A DNA stretch of 64,000 bases, taken from positions 1 to 64,000 of the forward strand of contig JAFYLN010000060.1 of the NCBI GenBank assembly GCA_017537045.1. The letters are read 5' to 3'. The position numbers were made by a program, and so were the translations under genes. Below the pieces are notes generated by a model, which saw only the letters and a list, made by a program, of their open reading frames with translations, ran no database searches and was not told the DNA's origin. The DNA comes from Oscillospiraceae bacterium (GTDB lineage Bacteria > Bacillota_A > Clostridia > Oscillospirales > Oscillospiraceae). Shown one piece after another: positions 35,201 to 40,733 of this stretch. Position 1 is the stretch's first letter. Each line of letters starts with the position of its first letter.

Positions 35201-36913
35201 CTCTTCCGCAACATATTCCTTCCCGTATTCCTCATGGAGAATCACCAGCGCATCATGGAAGGTAAGAGCACCGTCATTGTCCTGATCCAGAACGGTGAGG
35301 GATTTTCTTATCAGCGCCAGTGTGCCCTGATTGTTGATGGTAATCGTAACTTTTGCTTTCAGTTCATTGGGGTCATTGACTGTGACGGTGCAGCTTGCGG
35401 TCTTGCCGGCAGCGGAAGCGGTGATTACAGCTTCACCCGCTTTCAGGGGGCGAACCACGCCGTTTTCTACCGTTGCAACGCTTTCATCGGCAGAAGTCCA
35501 TGTGACTGCAGCGGTCTCGGGGGTTACTGTGGGTGTCAGGGTCAGGGTACTGCCCAGATCCACCAGCGCTTCGTCTTTATCCAGCGACAGACTGGACTCA
35601 CTTACACTTGTTACTCTGACTGTATGGGTGGGAGAGTCCGCCTTGCCGTCGTTGGCGGTAAAGACCAGCTTCTGCTCTTTTGTCGTCGCTTCGGTGAAGG
35701 TATAGCTGAAGTTCTCTTCAGCATCCACAGTGTTGTTACCGATCTTGACCTTGTAAGTCAATGTATCACCATCGGCATCCTCAAAGATATCCGCCAGATT
35801 CAAGGTGAAGGGAACACCGGTGTAAGCAGTTGCTGTAACGGATGCGGCAACACCGGTTCTCAGTGCAGGTTCTGTATTTGCACCGCCGATACCCTCGAGC
35901 TTTACAACAATTTTTCTTGTATCACTCACGCCGCCTGAACTGGCAGTAACATCAAATTCTGTGTACCCTGCGGAAAGATTAGCATTGGTGCTAGTAGTAA
36001 CAGATTCGCCGTTAACGACAATGCTGGGAGAGCCGTTCTTTGCAAACATTAGGGTGACTTTTGCTTTTAGGGCAGACTCATCGGCTCCGTTAGCAGGGGT
36101 CAGTGTTACTGTGCAGGTACTTCCGGACCAGGAATAGGTCATTTCAGAAATTACACTGTTGTCTGCTTTTACAGTAATCTTTTTAATATAAGCATCCGCT
36201 GCAGGCCAACCGCTGCTATTTTGATTGTAAATTACCGTCTTAAGATCAGCAACGGTCTCCGGCTCATCCAGCGCACCATAGGCAAGCTTCGCCGCTTCCA
36301 GTACCTGTACATTGGTGACAAGCAGCTTCTGCGCATCGGTCAATGCCTGATATGCATTGTCGGCTGCATTGATGGCTGCCTCGGAGTCACGGGTGACGGT
36401 ACCGATGGCATTGATCAGGTCAATGACCGTCTGTGCAGCCAGTTCATCGGCAGTAGGCTCTACATAATTGCTGCAATTGCCCTCGTGATTTGCACCGTAT
36501 GTACAACCTTCGGTAGCACAGGGTTCCGTGGGTGCAACATAGTTGCTGCAATTACCTTCGTGGTTTGCACCAAAGGTGCAGCCTTCGGTAGCACAGGGTT
36601 CGGTGGGCGCTACATAGTTGCTGCAATTACCCTCGTGGTTTGCACCAAAGGTGCAGCCTTCGGTAGTGCAAGGTTCGGTAGGCGCTACATAGTTGCTGCA
36701 ATTACCCTCGTGGTTTGCACCAAAGGTGCAGCCTTCGGTAGTGCAAGGTTCGGTAGGTGCTACATAGTTGCTGCAATTACCCTCGTGGTTTGCACCATAA
36801 GTACAGCCTTCAGTGGTGCAGGGTTCTGTGGGAACCTCGGTTGCAAAAACCTGTGCAGGCATGCCCAGCACCATTACAAGTACCAGCAGGATACTCAAAA
36901 TTCGTTTCTTCAT
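29291..36913 (-). CDS. Giant secreted multidomain protein with DUF4430 and alpha/alpha-toroid modules
   Basis: This 2540-residue protein has a signal peptide (1-25) and five 25-residue Cys/His repeats (30-154). A helical spacer and cadherin/Ig-like domains follow to about 435. Three BIG2-type domains lie near 437-516, 736-815 and 1031-1108. Between them are two modules with EF-hand-like loops (DQDNDGALTFHD, DLNSDGMLTYAE) and DUF4430-like strands. Next come cadherin-like sheets (about 1113-1325), BIG3-type domains (1328-1399, 1801-1880) and a GLUG-type beta-helix (1400-1800, repeated SYVGGIVG). A clear DUF4430 domain (1881-2008) has SGWLYSVNGKQPNIGVSAYY. Helical spacers (2015-2200) and a prenyltransferase-like alpha/alpha toroid (about 2205-2480, DGGWALSG and SDGSFSG) follow. 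It ends in WQKVKAWFKKLF with no LPXTG. The start at 36913 has AAGGAGG upstream. I infer a B12-capture role from domains and riboswitch context. Confidence 0.85.
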   Translation of the reverse strand: MKKRILSILLVLVMVLGMPAQVFATEVPTEPCTTEGCTYGANHEGNCSNYVAPTEPCTTEGCTFGANHEGNCSNYVAPTEPCTTEGCTFGANHEGNCSNYVAPTEPCATEGCTFGANHEGNCSNYVAPTEPCATEGCTYGANHEGNCSNYVEPTADELAAQTVIDLINAIGTVTRDSEAAINAADNAYQALTDAQKLLVTNVQVLEAAKLAYGALDEPETVADLKTVIYNQNSSGWPAADAYIKKITVKADNSVISEMTYSWSGSTCTVTLTPANGADESALKAKVTLMFAKNGSPSIVVNGESVTTSTNANLSAGYTEFDVTASSGGVSDTRKIVVKLEGIGGANTEPALRTGVAASVTATAYTGVPFTLNLADIFEDADGDTLTYKVKIGNNTVDAEENFSYTFTEATTKEQKLVFTANDGKADSPTHTVRVTSVSESSLSLDKDEALVDLGSTLTLTPTVTPETAAVTWTSADESVATVENGVVRPLKAGEAVITASAAGKTASCTVTVNDPNELKAKVTITINNQGTLALIRKSLTVLDQDNDGALTFHDALVILHEEYGKEYVAEESSYGLFVTTMWDVQTGGSNYFLINNVPLAYSVGTDTVENGDNLYATNMVDLYGFSDVYTHFGTASKTVTAGEAFDLTLYALAMNWETYNRESVPAGGISVGTYSGSSGGSYTSLGKVTDANGKVTLSFEKAGTYIVSATGNYADEYGMESPIMPPLCIVTVKEAQPESVSLSAETLTMTINSTQTLTATVEPSNAANKSVSWTSSDESVATVNSSGIITAKKVGQTTITATTINGKKASCVVTVELADPAEDAVVYVTISKRGVLALVNEPVTVKDLNSDGMLTYAEAMEAAHAAHCPDGFALAESGWTIKLWGEETSNLLFFKNDIPLSRFIGDADSTVKAGDTLYAAVLMYEEAYKDHYTRFTPKNLTVQQGETVELTLTGYEGAASGSNPSWKAISGAQIGIWSNGSFTAISEKTTDENGKTSLAIASPGTYVISAYGDSRTAPLMAPYCVVTVEAAAVQESVTLDETELVLTVGDEKTLTATVTPEDAEVEWSSDDATVAAVENGKVTALKAGTATITAKVGSATATCTVTVKEAAVEYLSALKFTAGTSKTAAEYEIQPAFDPGVKEYTLIVPDSKTTVAVWATLAENQTGAIKAVYKNTSNTSKTVTVTSGKSTGASLSAVLKSDFNGNTVTITVGGNEAYVITIVRKATLSGLTLSYGTESTAAVLNPEFNTDKTEYSARVPGDTAITVKPTAKVSKSAVVTINGAVDTVIPPVWNGLNSEIEIVVSGGEANPDVVPTTYKVSLAQCAIGIEIATPPTKTEYEAGDKFDPAGMTLKATYSDGSTETIDKDRYTYTPEDALAPNVTEIEVTFDGLTVKQSITIPSLFEGTGTQEDPYLIQTAEDLVKLSELVENGLTFEGQYLKMTADITLPADWEPLGPSKTNPFSGNFDGGNHLLTVPEGGLPLIGTPIYATLSNLNIYGSKIAGYGVVNNYTQISAVTKSIIVIDNVTLKSGTQTLKSGFIGGYASGQDVVTIKNSTVERGVVIGYDKSQSSIGSFGGDYNGTIQNCVSYATVYGVDFVGGIVGGKGQTMGDFIITGCQFYGTVSGSRYVGGIAGHGYTGSGWGVASAPNTPGVTIKNCTCSGTVTGSSYVGGILGAESGLVQAWENGIGYIQNNSFTGAVSGGSYVGGIVGYMRSLNKYTVITGNYYAASCGASAGIGGAEYVDTNCETHETASGTTYLNTENGTSGCPSVQYCSWKKAHNRTDDPLGADAAKLCYTDTQMAPVAVELKTSGTYKTEYIEGEELDLTGIELTVIYNDDSTETVELEDVTVSGYDKTKVGEQTVTLSYNGLTAELKVTVVNDGKITVTVAVLGDSKHNSDTDGIVHNLASGNLTTWVSATEVELEGSVTAWDAIKQVLDEKGLSCSYSYNAKYGSVYIESVKGLGEFTNGVYSGWLYSVNGKQPNIGVSAYYLEDGDKIVLHYTDDYTKGGGSSINGDEAAAAEVEKLIDAIGTVTLNKEEKIEEARKAYDALTYAQKQKVTNYSKLTEAEAKLKELKKEAVEKVEELIDTVVIGSDTFEEDVLAAQKAYNNLAADQRKLVGNYNKLVACLKELAELEDLEAAEAVEKLIDAIGTVTIDSEEKIKAAREAYEELADGQKPLVKNLAVLEAAEDALQVEKQLQPVADIHEITGDYMENLGTPAPGSVGGEWMVVGLIRADRELKNADEYYDAAVKFVQENADENNRLHHAKSTENARMILALTAMGKDVTDVDGRNLLEGLNEMSYIQKQGINGPIWALIAFDSGNYPTPEGDVSRDSLIDVILDAQLADGGWALSGDLSDPDMTGMALQALAPYYETNEDVAAAVDAAVETLSLMQASDGSFSGIDGKSSESIAQVIVALSALGIDAHTDARFVKNGVSALDALYAFYVEGGGFRHIPDGDVDGMATEQAYYALTAYFRMREGKTALYDMTDVIDLGGGKAVEVPAGTEPAPAEPVEEPAQEEPEPTLWQKVKAWFKKLF
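36455..36829 (-). repeat. Five tandem 75-base repeats encoding Cys/His units
   Basis: Five in-frame copies of a 75-base unit lie at the 5' end of the giant gene. Each encodes 25 residues with the pattern C-x4-C-x5-H-x3-C (for example PCTTEGCTYGANHEGNC). The copies differ by few bases, so they are recent or homogenised and may vary in number between strains. Confidence 0.9.
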
Positions 36914-37163
36914 GCAAGAAACCTCCTTCTTCAAAACTCTATGAAATCGCCCGAAAGGGCGGGAAACTGGTTCAGCCGGCTTATGCCGAAAGGTATACTG
37001 TGTATCCGTTGGTTCTTCCATAGGGAAATGCCGGATTTATCTTCACCGCAAGAAAGCGGCTATTTTCTTTTGCAGTACCGCCCCCGATCAATAGAGACGG
37101 TACCGCGTCCGAAAAGCTGCCCAATGGCTCATAAACAGCTTTTCTTTCTCCGTGTAAGGGGGA
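36914..37163. other. Leader region of the giant gene
   Basis: No gene is seen. The region contains a small GCCC-GAAA-GGGC hairpin (about 36947-36960) and, at its far end, a stem CCGTGTAA/TTACACGG overlapping the stop of the preceding gene. That stem has a T-run only on the plus strand. No convincing promoter was found for the giant gene alone. Confidence 0.35.
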
Positions 37164-37565
37164 TTACACGGATTGTTTTTCCTTTTGTGCATTTTTGCGC
37201 TGCTGCGCTTTCTGCTTTTTCTCCGCTTTTTTGATGCGGTAAAGCTCCTTCTGCCGCTGGGTTTCCTCCTGATACCGGGCAAAGCCGGTCACCTTGTCGG
37301 GAGTCGTCGGCAGTGGCAGTTTCGCTTTCAGCAAAGCTGCCTCCCATGTTCCGAACCGTTGCTCGATCAGGCTGCCGCCCACGATCTCCCGCGGCCATGG
37401 TGTGTGCTGTAAAACAGACGCACAGAAACGGAGGTAATCCAAATGCTGCTCGTCGCTATCCGAGTTCCGGTTGGAGGCAAATTCCTGCTCCTGCGCTTCC
37501 AGCGCCTGATTCACCATCCGCTTGATGGTCGCCTCATATATGTTGTTTCGTCCCGGATGGGGCAT
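37164..37565 (-). CDS. Small basic protein with a homing-endonuclease-associated repeat-like motif
   Basis: This 133-residue protein has an acidic-to-neutral first half and a very basic, Lys/Gln-rich C terminus (about residues 100-133, YRIKKAEKKQKAQQRKNAQK). The middle contains GGSLIEQRFGTWEAALLKAKL, which resembles the homing-endonuclease-associated repeat, a small helical DNA-binding unit. No nuclease motif is present. A DNA- or RNA-binding role is possible. It lies between the cobalamin riboswitch with its YezD-like gene and the giant surface protein gene, on the same strand. The ATG follows GGGAGG. Function unknown. Confidence 0.6.
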   Translation of the reverse strand: MPHPGRNNIYEATIKRMVNQALEAQEQEFASNRNSDSDEQHLDYLRFCASVLQHTPWPREIVGGSLIEQRFGTWEAALLKAKLPLPTTPDKVTGFARYQEETQRQKELYRIKKAEKKQKAQQRKNAQKEKQSV

Positions 37566-37579
37566 ACAGCTTCCTCCCT

Positions 37580-37665
37580 TCTAAAAAACAAAAAGCCCGG
37601 ATGACAAAAGGGTACACTTTCCCTATGTCTTCCGAACTTCGGTTCTTCCGTCAGTTCTAAAAATA
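37580..37665 (-). terminator. Candidate terminator or attenuator between the YezD-like and basic-protein genes
   Basis: On the minus strand GGAAGACATAGGG and CCCTTTTGTCATCC form an imperfect stem. It is followed by GGGCTTTTTGTTTTTT, the kind of tract expected after an intrinsic terminator. Confidence 0.5.
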
Positions 37666-37675
37666 ACTAATCTAT

Positions 37676-37837
37676 TTACTTCTCATTGGGAAGCTGAATG
37701 CTTCTGCGAATCTCCTCCACACGGATGGGACGGTTATCCTTGATCATTACCCGAACTTCCCCGTAATCCAAAGAGCGGATCACTTCAATCAGCTGTTTTT
37801 CCGCTTTGGTAAGCACCATATTCTTATCCTGCTGCAA
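37676..37837 (-). CDS. YezD-family (DUF2292-like) small protein
   Basis: This 53-residue protein is read from a TTG at 37837 with GGAGGG nine bases upstream; an ATG at 37819 is an alternative with a weaker site. The core AEKQLIEVIRSLDYGEVRVM followed by IKDNRPIRVEEIRRSIQL matches the YezD/DUF2292 pattern (x-I-x-x-I-x-Y-G-x-V and then a basic end). Its function is unknown. It is the first gene after the minus-strand cobalamin riboswitch and its terminator, so its expression should respond to cobalamin. Confidence 0.75.
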   Translation of the reverse strand: MQQDKNMVLTKAEKQLIEVIRSLDYGEVRVMIKDNRPIRVEEIRRSIQLPNEK

Positions 37838-37847
37838 AATATTCCCT

Positions 37848-37893
37848 CCTCAAAAACAAAATGCTGCGGCAGTACAAAATACTGCCGCAGCCG
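37848..37893 (-). terminator. Terminator of the minus-strand cobalamin riboswitch
   Basis: The 12-base arms GCTGCGGCAGTA and TACTGCCGCAGC (37863-37874 and 37880-37891) are perfect. On the minus strand they are followed by ATTTTGTTTTTG. It lies between the riboswitch core and the YezD-like start, as expected for a transcriptional expression platform. Confidence 0.85.
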
Positions 37894-37949
37894 TTTTTCT
37901 GCGCAACACATGAACCTCTTTGCCCATCGCGCGGGTGCAAAGAAGCGAA

Positions 37950-38150
37950 ATCCATTCCCGTAGGTCTTCTGACTTGTGTCTCAAGCAACAGCCTGTCTGC
38001 CTTCTCAAGGTTGCCCTCAATGACTGACTTTCGTCAACGGCAGGCTGTCTCGACACTTACAGCGCCGGCAGCGCGGGGACTTGCACCCCATTATCTTGTT
38101 CAGCCAGGTACTCGCCATGCGCTATACCCGGCCACGGGAACACTTATTGA
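37950..38150 (-). ncRNA. Cobalamin riboswitch, minus strand
   Basis: The minus strand carries the B12 box as AGTCAGAAGACCTACGGG (37958-37975) and the upstream core GGGTGCAAGTCCCCGCGCTG with GCGCTGTAAGTG, matching the cobalamin riboswitch consensus. The length of about 200 bases is normal for the class. A perfect intrinsic terminator follows, so cobalamin binding should stop transcription. It controls the leftward genes, starting with the YezD-like gene. Confidence 0.88.
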
Positions 38151-38161
38151 ATTACCTAGTT

Positions 38162-38190
38162 ATTATAATCCAAAACCCATAAAAATGCAA
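38162..38190 (-). promoter_or_regulatory. Promoter of the minus-strand cobalamin riboswitch
   Basis: TTGCAT (38185-38190) and TATAAT (38162-38167) on the minus strand are separated by 17 bases. Confidence 0.75.
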
Positions 38191-38205
38191 CAGGAAAATT
38201 CCCGG

Positions 38206-38234
38206 TTGAATAAAAGAAATCGGAGTGGTATAAT
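38206..38234 (+). promoter_or_regulatory. Promoter of the plus-strand cobalamin riboswitch
   Basis: TTGAAT (38206-38211) and TATAAT (38229-38234) are separated by 17 bases. This promoter is divergent from the minus-strand one, with 15 bases between their -35 elements. Confidence 0.78.
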
Positions 38235-38235
38235 G

Positions 38236-38378
38236 GTATCGCTTTCGTGGGAAACAGGTGTAAATCCTGTGCGGGGCCGCCGCCGTGATGTGGAAACACT
38301 CAGTCGGTATCACGAAGCACCAATACATCTCGTTATAAGCTGCGCGCACCAGTGATTGAGAAATTGCTTATAAGGAGA
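38236..38378 (+). ncRNA. Cobalamin riboswitch with a translational expression platform
   Basis: The core reads GTGGGAAACAGGTGTAAATC, followed by a G/C-rich GCCGCCGCCGTGA stretch and a box-like CAGTCGGTATCACGAAGCAC, matching a short-form cobalamin riboswitch. Downstream, TCTCGTTATAAGC (38328-38340) pairs with GCTTATAAGGAGA (38366-38378) with one mismatch, burying the ribosome binding site of the lipoprotein gene at 38387. No terminator is present, so control is probably at translation. Confidence 0.83.
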
Positions 38379-38386
38379 GATTCCAA

Positions 38387-39133
38387 ATGAAAAAACTGCT
38401 TTCCCTGCTGCTTGCCCTGGTTATGGTCTTTGGCCTGATTGCCTGTGGCAACACCACCGCACCCGAAACCACTCCCTCCACCGAACCCTCTGCGGAAGTC
38501 ACGGATGCACCCACCGACGCACAGCCTGCCGGGATTTCCTTTACGGTTGTTGTGACGGATGTTGACGGTACTGAAGCTGCCTTCGAGTACACCTCCGATG
38601 CAGAAACCGTCGGCGCAGCTCTGCTGGCTGAAGGCCTGATCGCCGGTGACGAGAGTGACTACGGTCTGTATGTGACTACCGCAAACGGTATCACTGCTGA
38701 CTGGGCCACCGAAAATGCGTACTGGGCATTCTATATCAACGGTGAGTACGCGCAGACCGGTGTGGATGCTACCGAGATCACCGAGGGTGCTGTTTACGCT
38801 CTGACCAAGACCATTTCTTACACCCAGATGGGTGAGGGTGCCACCAGCTTCTACCTGACTGTCAAGGATGTGGACGGCACCGTTACCAAGTTCCAGATCA
38901 ACACCGATGCTACCACTGTTGGTGAAGCACTGCTGGCACTGGAATTGATCGCCGGTGACGAAAGCGATTACGGCCTGTATGTGAAGGTTGTCAACGGAAT
39001 CACCGCTGACTACGATGTTGACAAATCCTACTGGGCGTTCTACATCGACGGCGAGTACGCGCTGACCGGTGTGGACGCAACTGATATCGTCGCAGGCACC
39101 ACCTACGAGCTGGCCAAGACCGTGTCCGAATAA
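38387..39133 (+). CDS. Lipoprotein with two DUF4430-like domains
   Basis: This 248-residue protein has a lipoprotein signal (residues 1-20, lipobox LIAC), a Thr/Pro/Glu-rich linker (about 21-45) and two tandem homologous domains of about 100 residues. The repeated core is SDYGLYV near the middle, then NAYWAFYINGEYAQTGVDAT in the first and KSYWAFYIDGEYALTGVDAT in the second. This is the DUF4430 beta-domain pattern seen in transcobalamin-like proteins. It lies right after a cobalamin riboswitch that can hide its ribosome binding site, so a cell-surface B12-binding lipoprotein is a reasonable inference. Confidence 0.87.
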   Translation: MKKLLSLLLALVMVFGLIACGNTTAPETTPSTEPSAEVTDAPTDAQPAGISFTVVVTDVDGTEAAFEYTSDAETVGAALLAEGLIAGDESDYGLYVTTANGITADWATENAYWAFYINGEYAQTGVDATEITEGAVYALTKTISYTQMGEGATSFYLTVKDVDGTVTKFQINTDATTVGEALLALELIAGDESDYGLYVKVVNGITADYDVDKSYWAFYIDGEYALTGVDATDIVAGTTYELAKTVSE

Positions 39134-39154
39134 TGATCAGGAGGACACAGACAG

Positions 39155-39388
39155 ATGAACAACTATACTAATCTGACCGGCAGAGAAGACCTGCTGGAAG
39201 CCATCACCACTCTGGAAAAAGAACTGGCAGCCAAGACCGGCAAGGAAGTTGCCCTGGTTGCATACAGTCCCGTAAAGTATGCTGAGCTGAGCGAGGATGC
39301 AGAAGCACTGGCAAAAATCACCGAGCTGGAACAGCTGCTTTCCAAGAAAAGCGGCAAGGATATCGTCCTGGTCGCCTTCTCTATCTAA
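39155..39388 (+). CDS. 77-residue protein with an internal duplication
   Basis: I do not recognise this small protein. It contains two related units, LEKELAAKTGKEVALVAYS (residues 20-38) and LEQLLSKKSGKDIVLVAFS (58-76), each a helix followed by a beta strand. It has no signal peptide or Cys residues. It lies 21 bases after the DUF4430 lipoprotein gene, has AGGAGG upstream of its ATG, and is followed by a terminator, so it is the second gene of the cobalamin-riboswitch transcript. A cytoplasmic role in B12 handling is possible but unsupported by any motif. Confidence 0.75.
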   Translation: MNNYTNLTGREDLLEAITTLEKELAAKTGKEVALVAYSPVKYAELSEDAEALAKITELEQLLSKKSGKDIVLVAFSI

Positions 39389-39399
39389 CTACATAGCGA

Positions 39400-39440
39400 A
39401 AGGGCCGCTGATGCATCATGCACCAGCGGCTCTTTTGGTT
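39400..39440. terminator. Bidirectional terminator between the 77-residue protein and FmdE-like genes
   Basis: GCCGCTG and CAGCGGC (39404-39410 and 39424-39430) enclose the self-complementary ATGCATCATGCAC. The stem is followed on the plus strand by TCTTTTGGTTTTG and lies between convergent genes. Confidence 0.75.
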
Positions 39441-39444
39441 TTGC

Positions 39445-39966
39445 TTATACATTGAAACGGTCATAGCTTTCATAGCAATCCAGACAAAGCTTCTTGCCGC
39501 CTGCAAGACGGATCCAATTGGCTCCGGTGGACTCGCCACAGCAATCGCAGGTATAGGAGTCAAACAGCCGAGCCTTTTCCGGCAGACAGATCGTAGTTTC
39601 CTTCACATCAAACATCTCTTCCGGATTACATCCCTGATAGTAGGCAAAGGATTCCTCTCTGGTCATACCTTCAGGCTTGGGTTTGAGTACCAGACGAACA
39701 GACTTTCCGGTCTTGCGGTTGTAGAAAGAGAATGCCTGCTTACCACGCATATGGAACAGAAGATTTCCCTTGCCGATGCTGCAACCCAGCATCACCTGGA
39801 TGCCGTCAATACCGCAGGCATCATTTTCCGCAATGCATACCACCTGCTCATCAGAGGAAAACTCCAAATTCAGAAGCTGGATGGCATACAGACTTGCCTT
39901 GTAGCCAATGGTCAGGCCACCGCATTCGTGACCGTGAAAAGCCACACAATCTTGCCAGGTTTTCAT
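39445..39966 (-). CDS. FmdE-family protein with a zinc ribbon
   Basis: This 173-residue protein belongs to the FmdE family, named after formylmethanofuran dehydrogenase subunit E but widespread in bacteria that lack that enzyme. The family opening FHGHECGGLTIGYKAS and the ENDACGIDGIQVMLGCSIGK segment supply conserved His and Cys residues. A C-terminal zinc ribbon (CDCCGES and LCLDC) follows. It is the last gene of the operon with a metal-chelate ABC importer, 11 bases after the ATPase gene. A role in handling the imported metal or metallo-cofactor is likely; the identity of the metal is unknown. Confidence 0.87.
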   Translation of the reverse strand: MKTWQDCVAFHGHECGGLTIGYKASLYAIQLLNLEFSSDEQVVCIAENDACGIDGIQVMLGCSIGKGNLLFHMRGKQAFSFYNRKTGKSVRLVLKPKPEGMTREESFAYYQGCNPEEMFDVKETTICLPEKARLFDSYTCDCCGESTGANWIRLAGGKKLCLDCYESYDRFNV

Positions 39967-39977
39967 ATTCTTCCTCC

Positions 39978-40733
39978 TTATTCTTCTACCAGCACCATGT
40001 GCCGGTCTTCAATTTCTACTACTTTCGCATCCACACCGTAGACTTCCTTTAGCGCATTACTGTCCAAAATACTGCGGTCACCGTGACGGTAAACCTTACC
40101 GTCTTTCAGCAGCAGGAAGTGGTCACAAAACCGCAGTGCCAAATTCAGATCGTGGATGACAACGACTGCGATCATATTGTCTTTGTGGCAGATTTCCCGA
40201 ACCATTTTCAGCACCTGATACTGATTCTGAATATCCAGAGCACTGGTAGGCTCGTCCAGCAGCAGCACCTTCGGCTGCTGGGCCAGCGCTCTTGCCAGCA
40301 TAACCTTTTGCTTTTCACCGCCGGAAAGCTGATTTAAGAATCTGCCCCGCATATCCTCCACATCCAGCCGGTGCATGGCATCGTGGACGATCATGTGATC
40401 CTCTTCCGTAAAGCCCCATTTCATATAGGGTCTGCGGCCCAGCATTACCACATCGTGAACGGTCATTTGGGTGCTGGGTACACTTTGAGAAACAAAGGCT
40501 ACTTTCTTTGCCACTTCTCTGCCGGTTTGCTTCAGCAAGTTTTCGCCATCCAACATCACTTTGCCGGAGTCCGGTTTCAAAATATGGTTGAAGCATTTGA
40601 GAAGTGTACTTTTGCCCACACCATTGTTGCCAAGGATCGCCAGGAACTTACCGGGTTCCATCCGGAAGGATACATCCTTCAGAACATCCGGACAGCCTTT
40701 GTAATGATAACTTAAGTTTTTCACTTCCATCAT
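39978..40733 (-). CDS. Metal-chelate/B12-type ABC transporter ATP-binding protein
   Basis: This 251-residue ATPase is of the FecE/BtuD/FhuC type. It shows Walker A LGNNGVGKST (about residues 34-43), signature QLSGGEKQKVMLA and Walker B VLLLDEPTSALD, followed by the switch His in VVVIHDLNLALRFCD. The start overlaps the permease stop (ATGA), with AGGAGG upstream. It energises the FecCD-type permease encoded next to it. Whether the substrate is an iron chelate, haem, cobalamin or another metal complex cannot be told from the ATPase. Confidence 0.93.
   Translation of the reverse strand: MMEVKNLSYHYKGCPDVLKDVSFRMEPGKFLAILGNNGVGKSTLLKCFNHILKPDSGKVMLDGENLLKQTGREVAKKVAFVSQSVPSTQMTVHDVVMLGRRPYMKWGFTEEDHMIVHDAMHRLDVEDMRGRFLNQLSGGEKQKVMLARALAQQPKVLLLDEPTSALDIQNQYQVLKMVREICHKDNMIAVVVIHDLNLALRFCDHFLLLKDGKVYRHGDRSILDSNALKEVYGVDAKVVEIEDRHMVLVEE

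Noticed and set aside
36455..36829. Regular repeats that could suggest a CRISPR array
   Set aside because: The period is 75 bases with no variable spacers, and the repeats are in frame within a secreted protein gene. They are protein tandem repeats.
36914..37080. Cyclic-di-GMP or other riboswitch in the leader of the giant gene
   Set aside because: The region has several short stems, but the conserved bases of known classes are not present. It remains an ordinary leader.
37149..37172. Stem CCGTGTAA/TTACACGG as terminator of the small basic protein gene
   Set aside because: The T-run follows only on the plus strand, and the gene is on the minus strand. No plus-strand transcript is known to need it.
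29198..38100. Long plus-strand open frames opposite the giant surface protein gene (for example 29198-30982, 34121-35938)
   Set aside because: They mirror the repeated modules of the minus-strand gene, lack ribosome binding sites and match no family.
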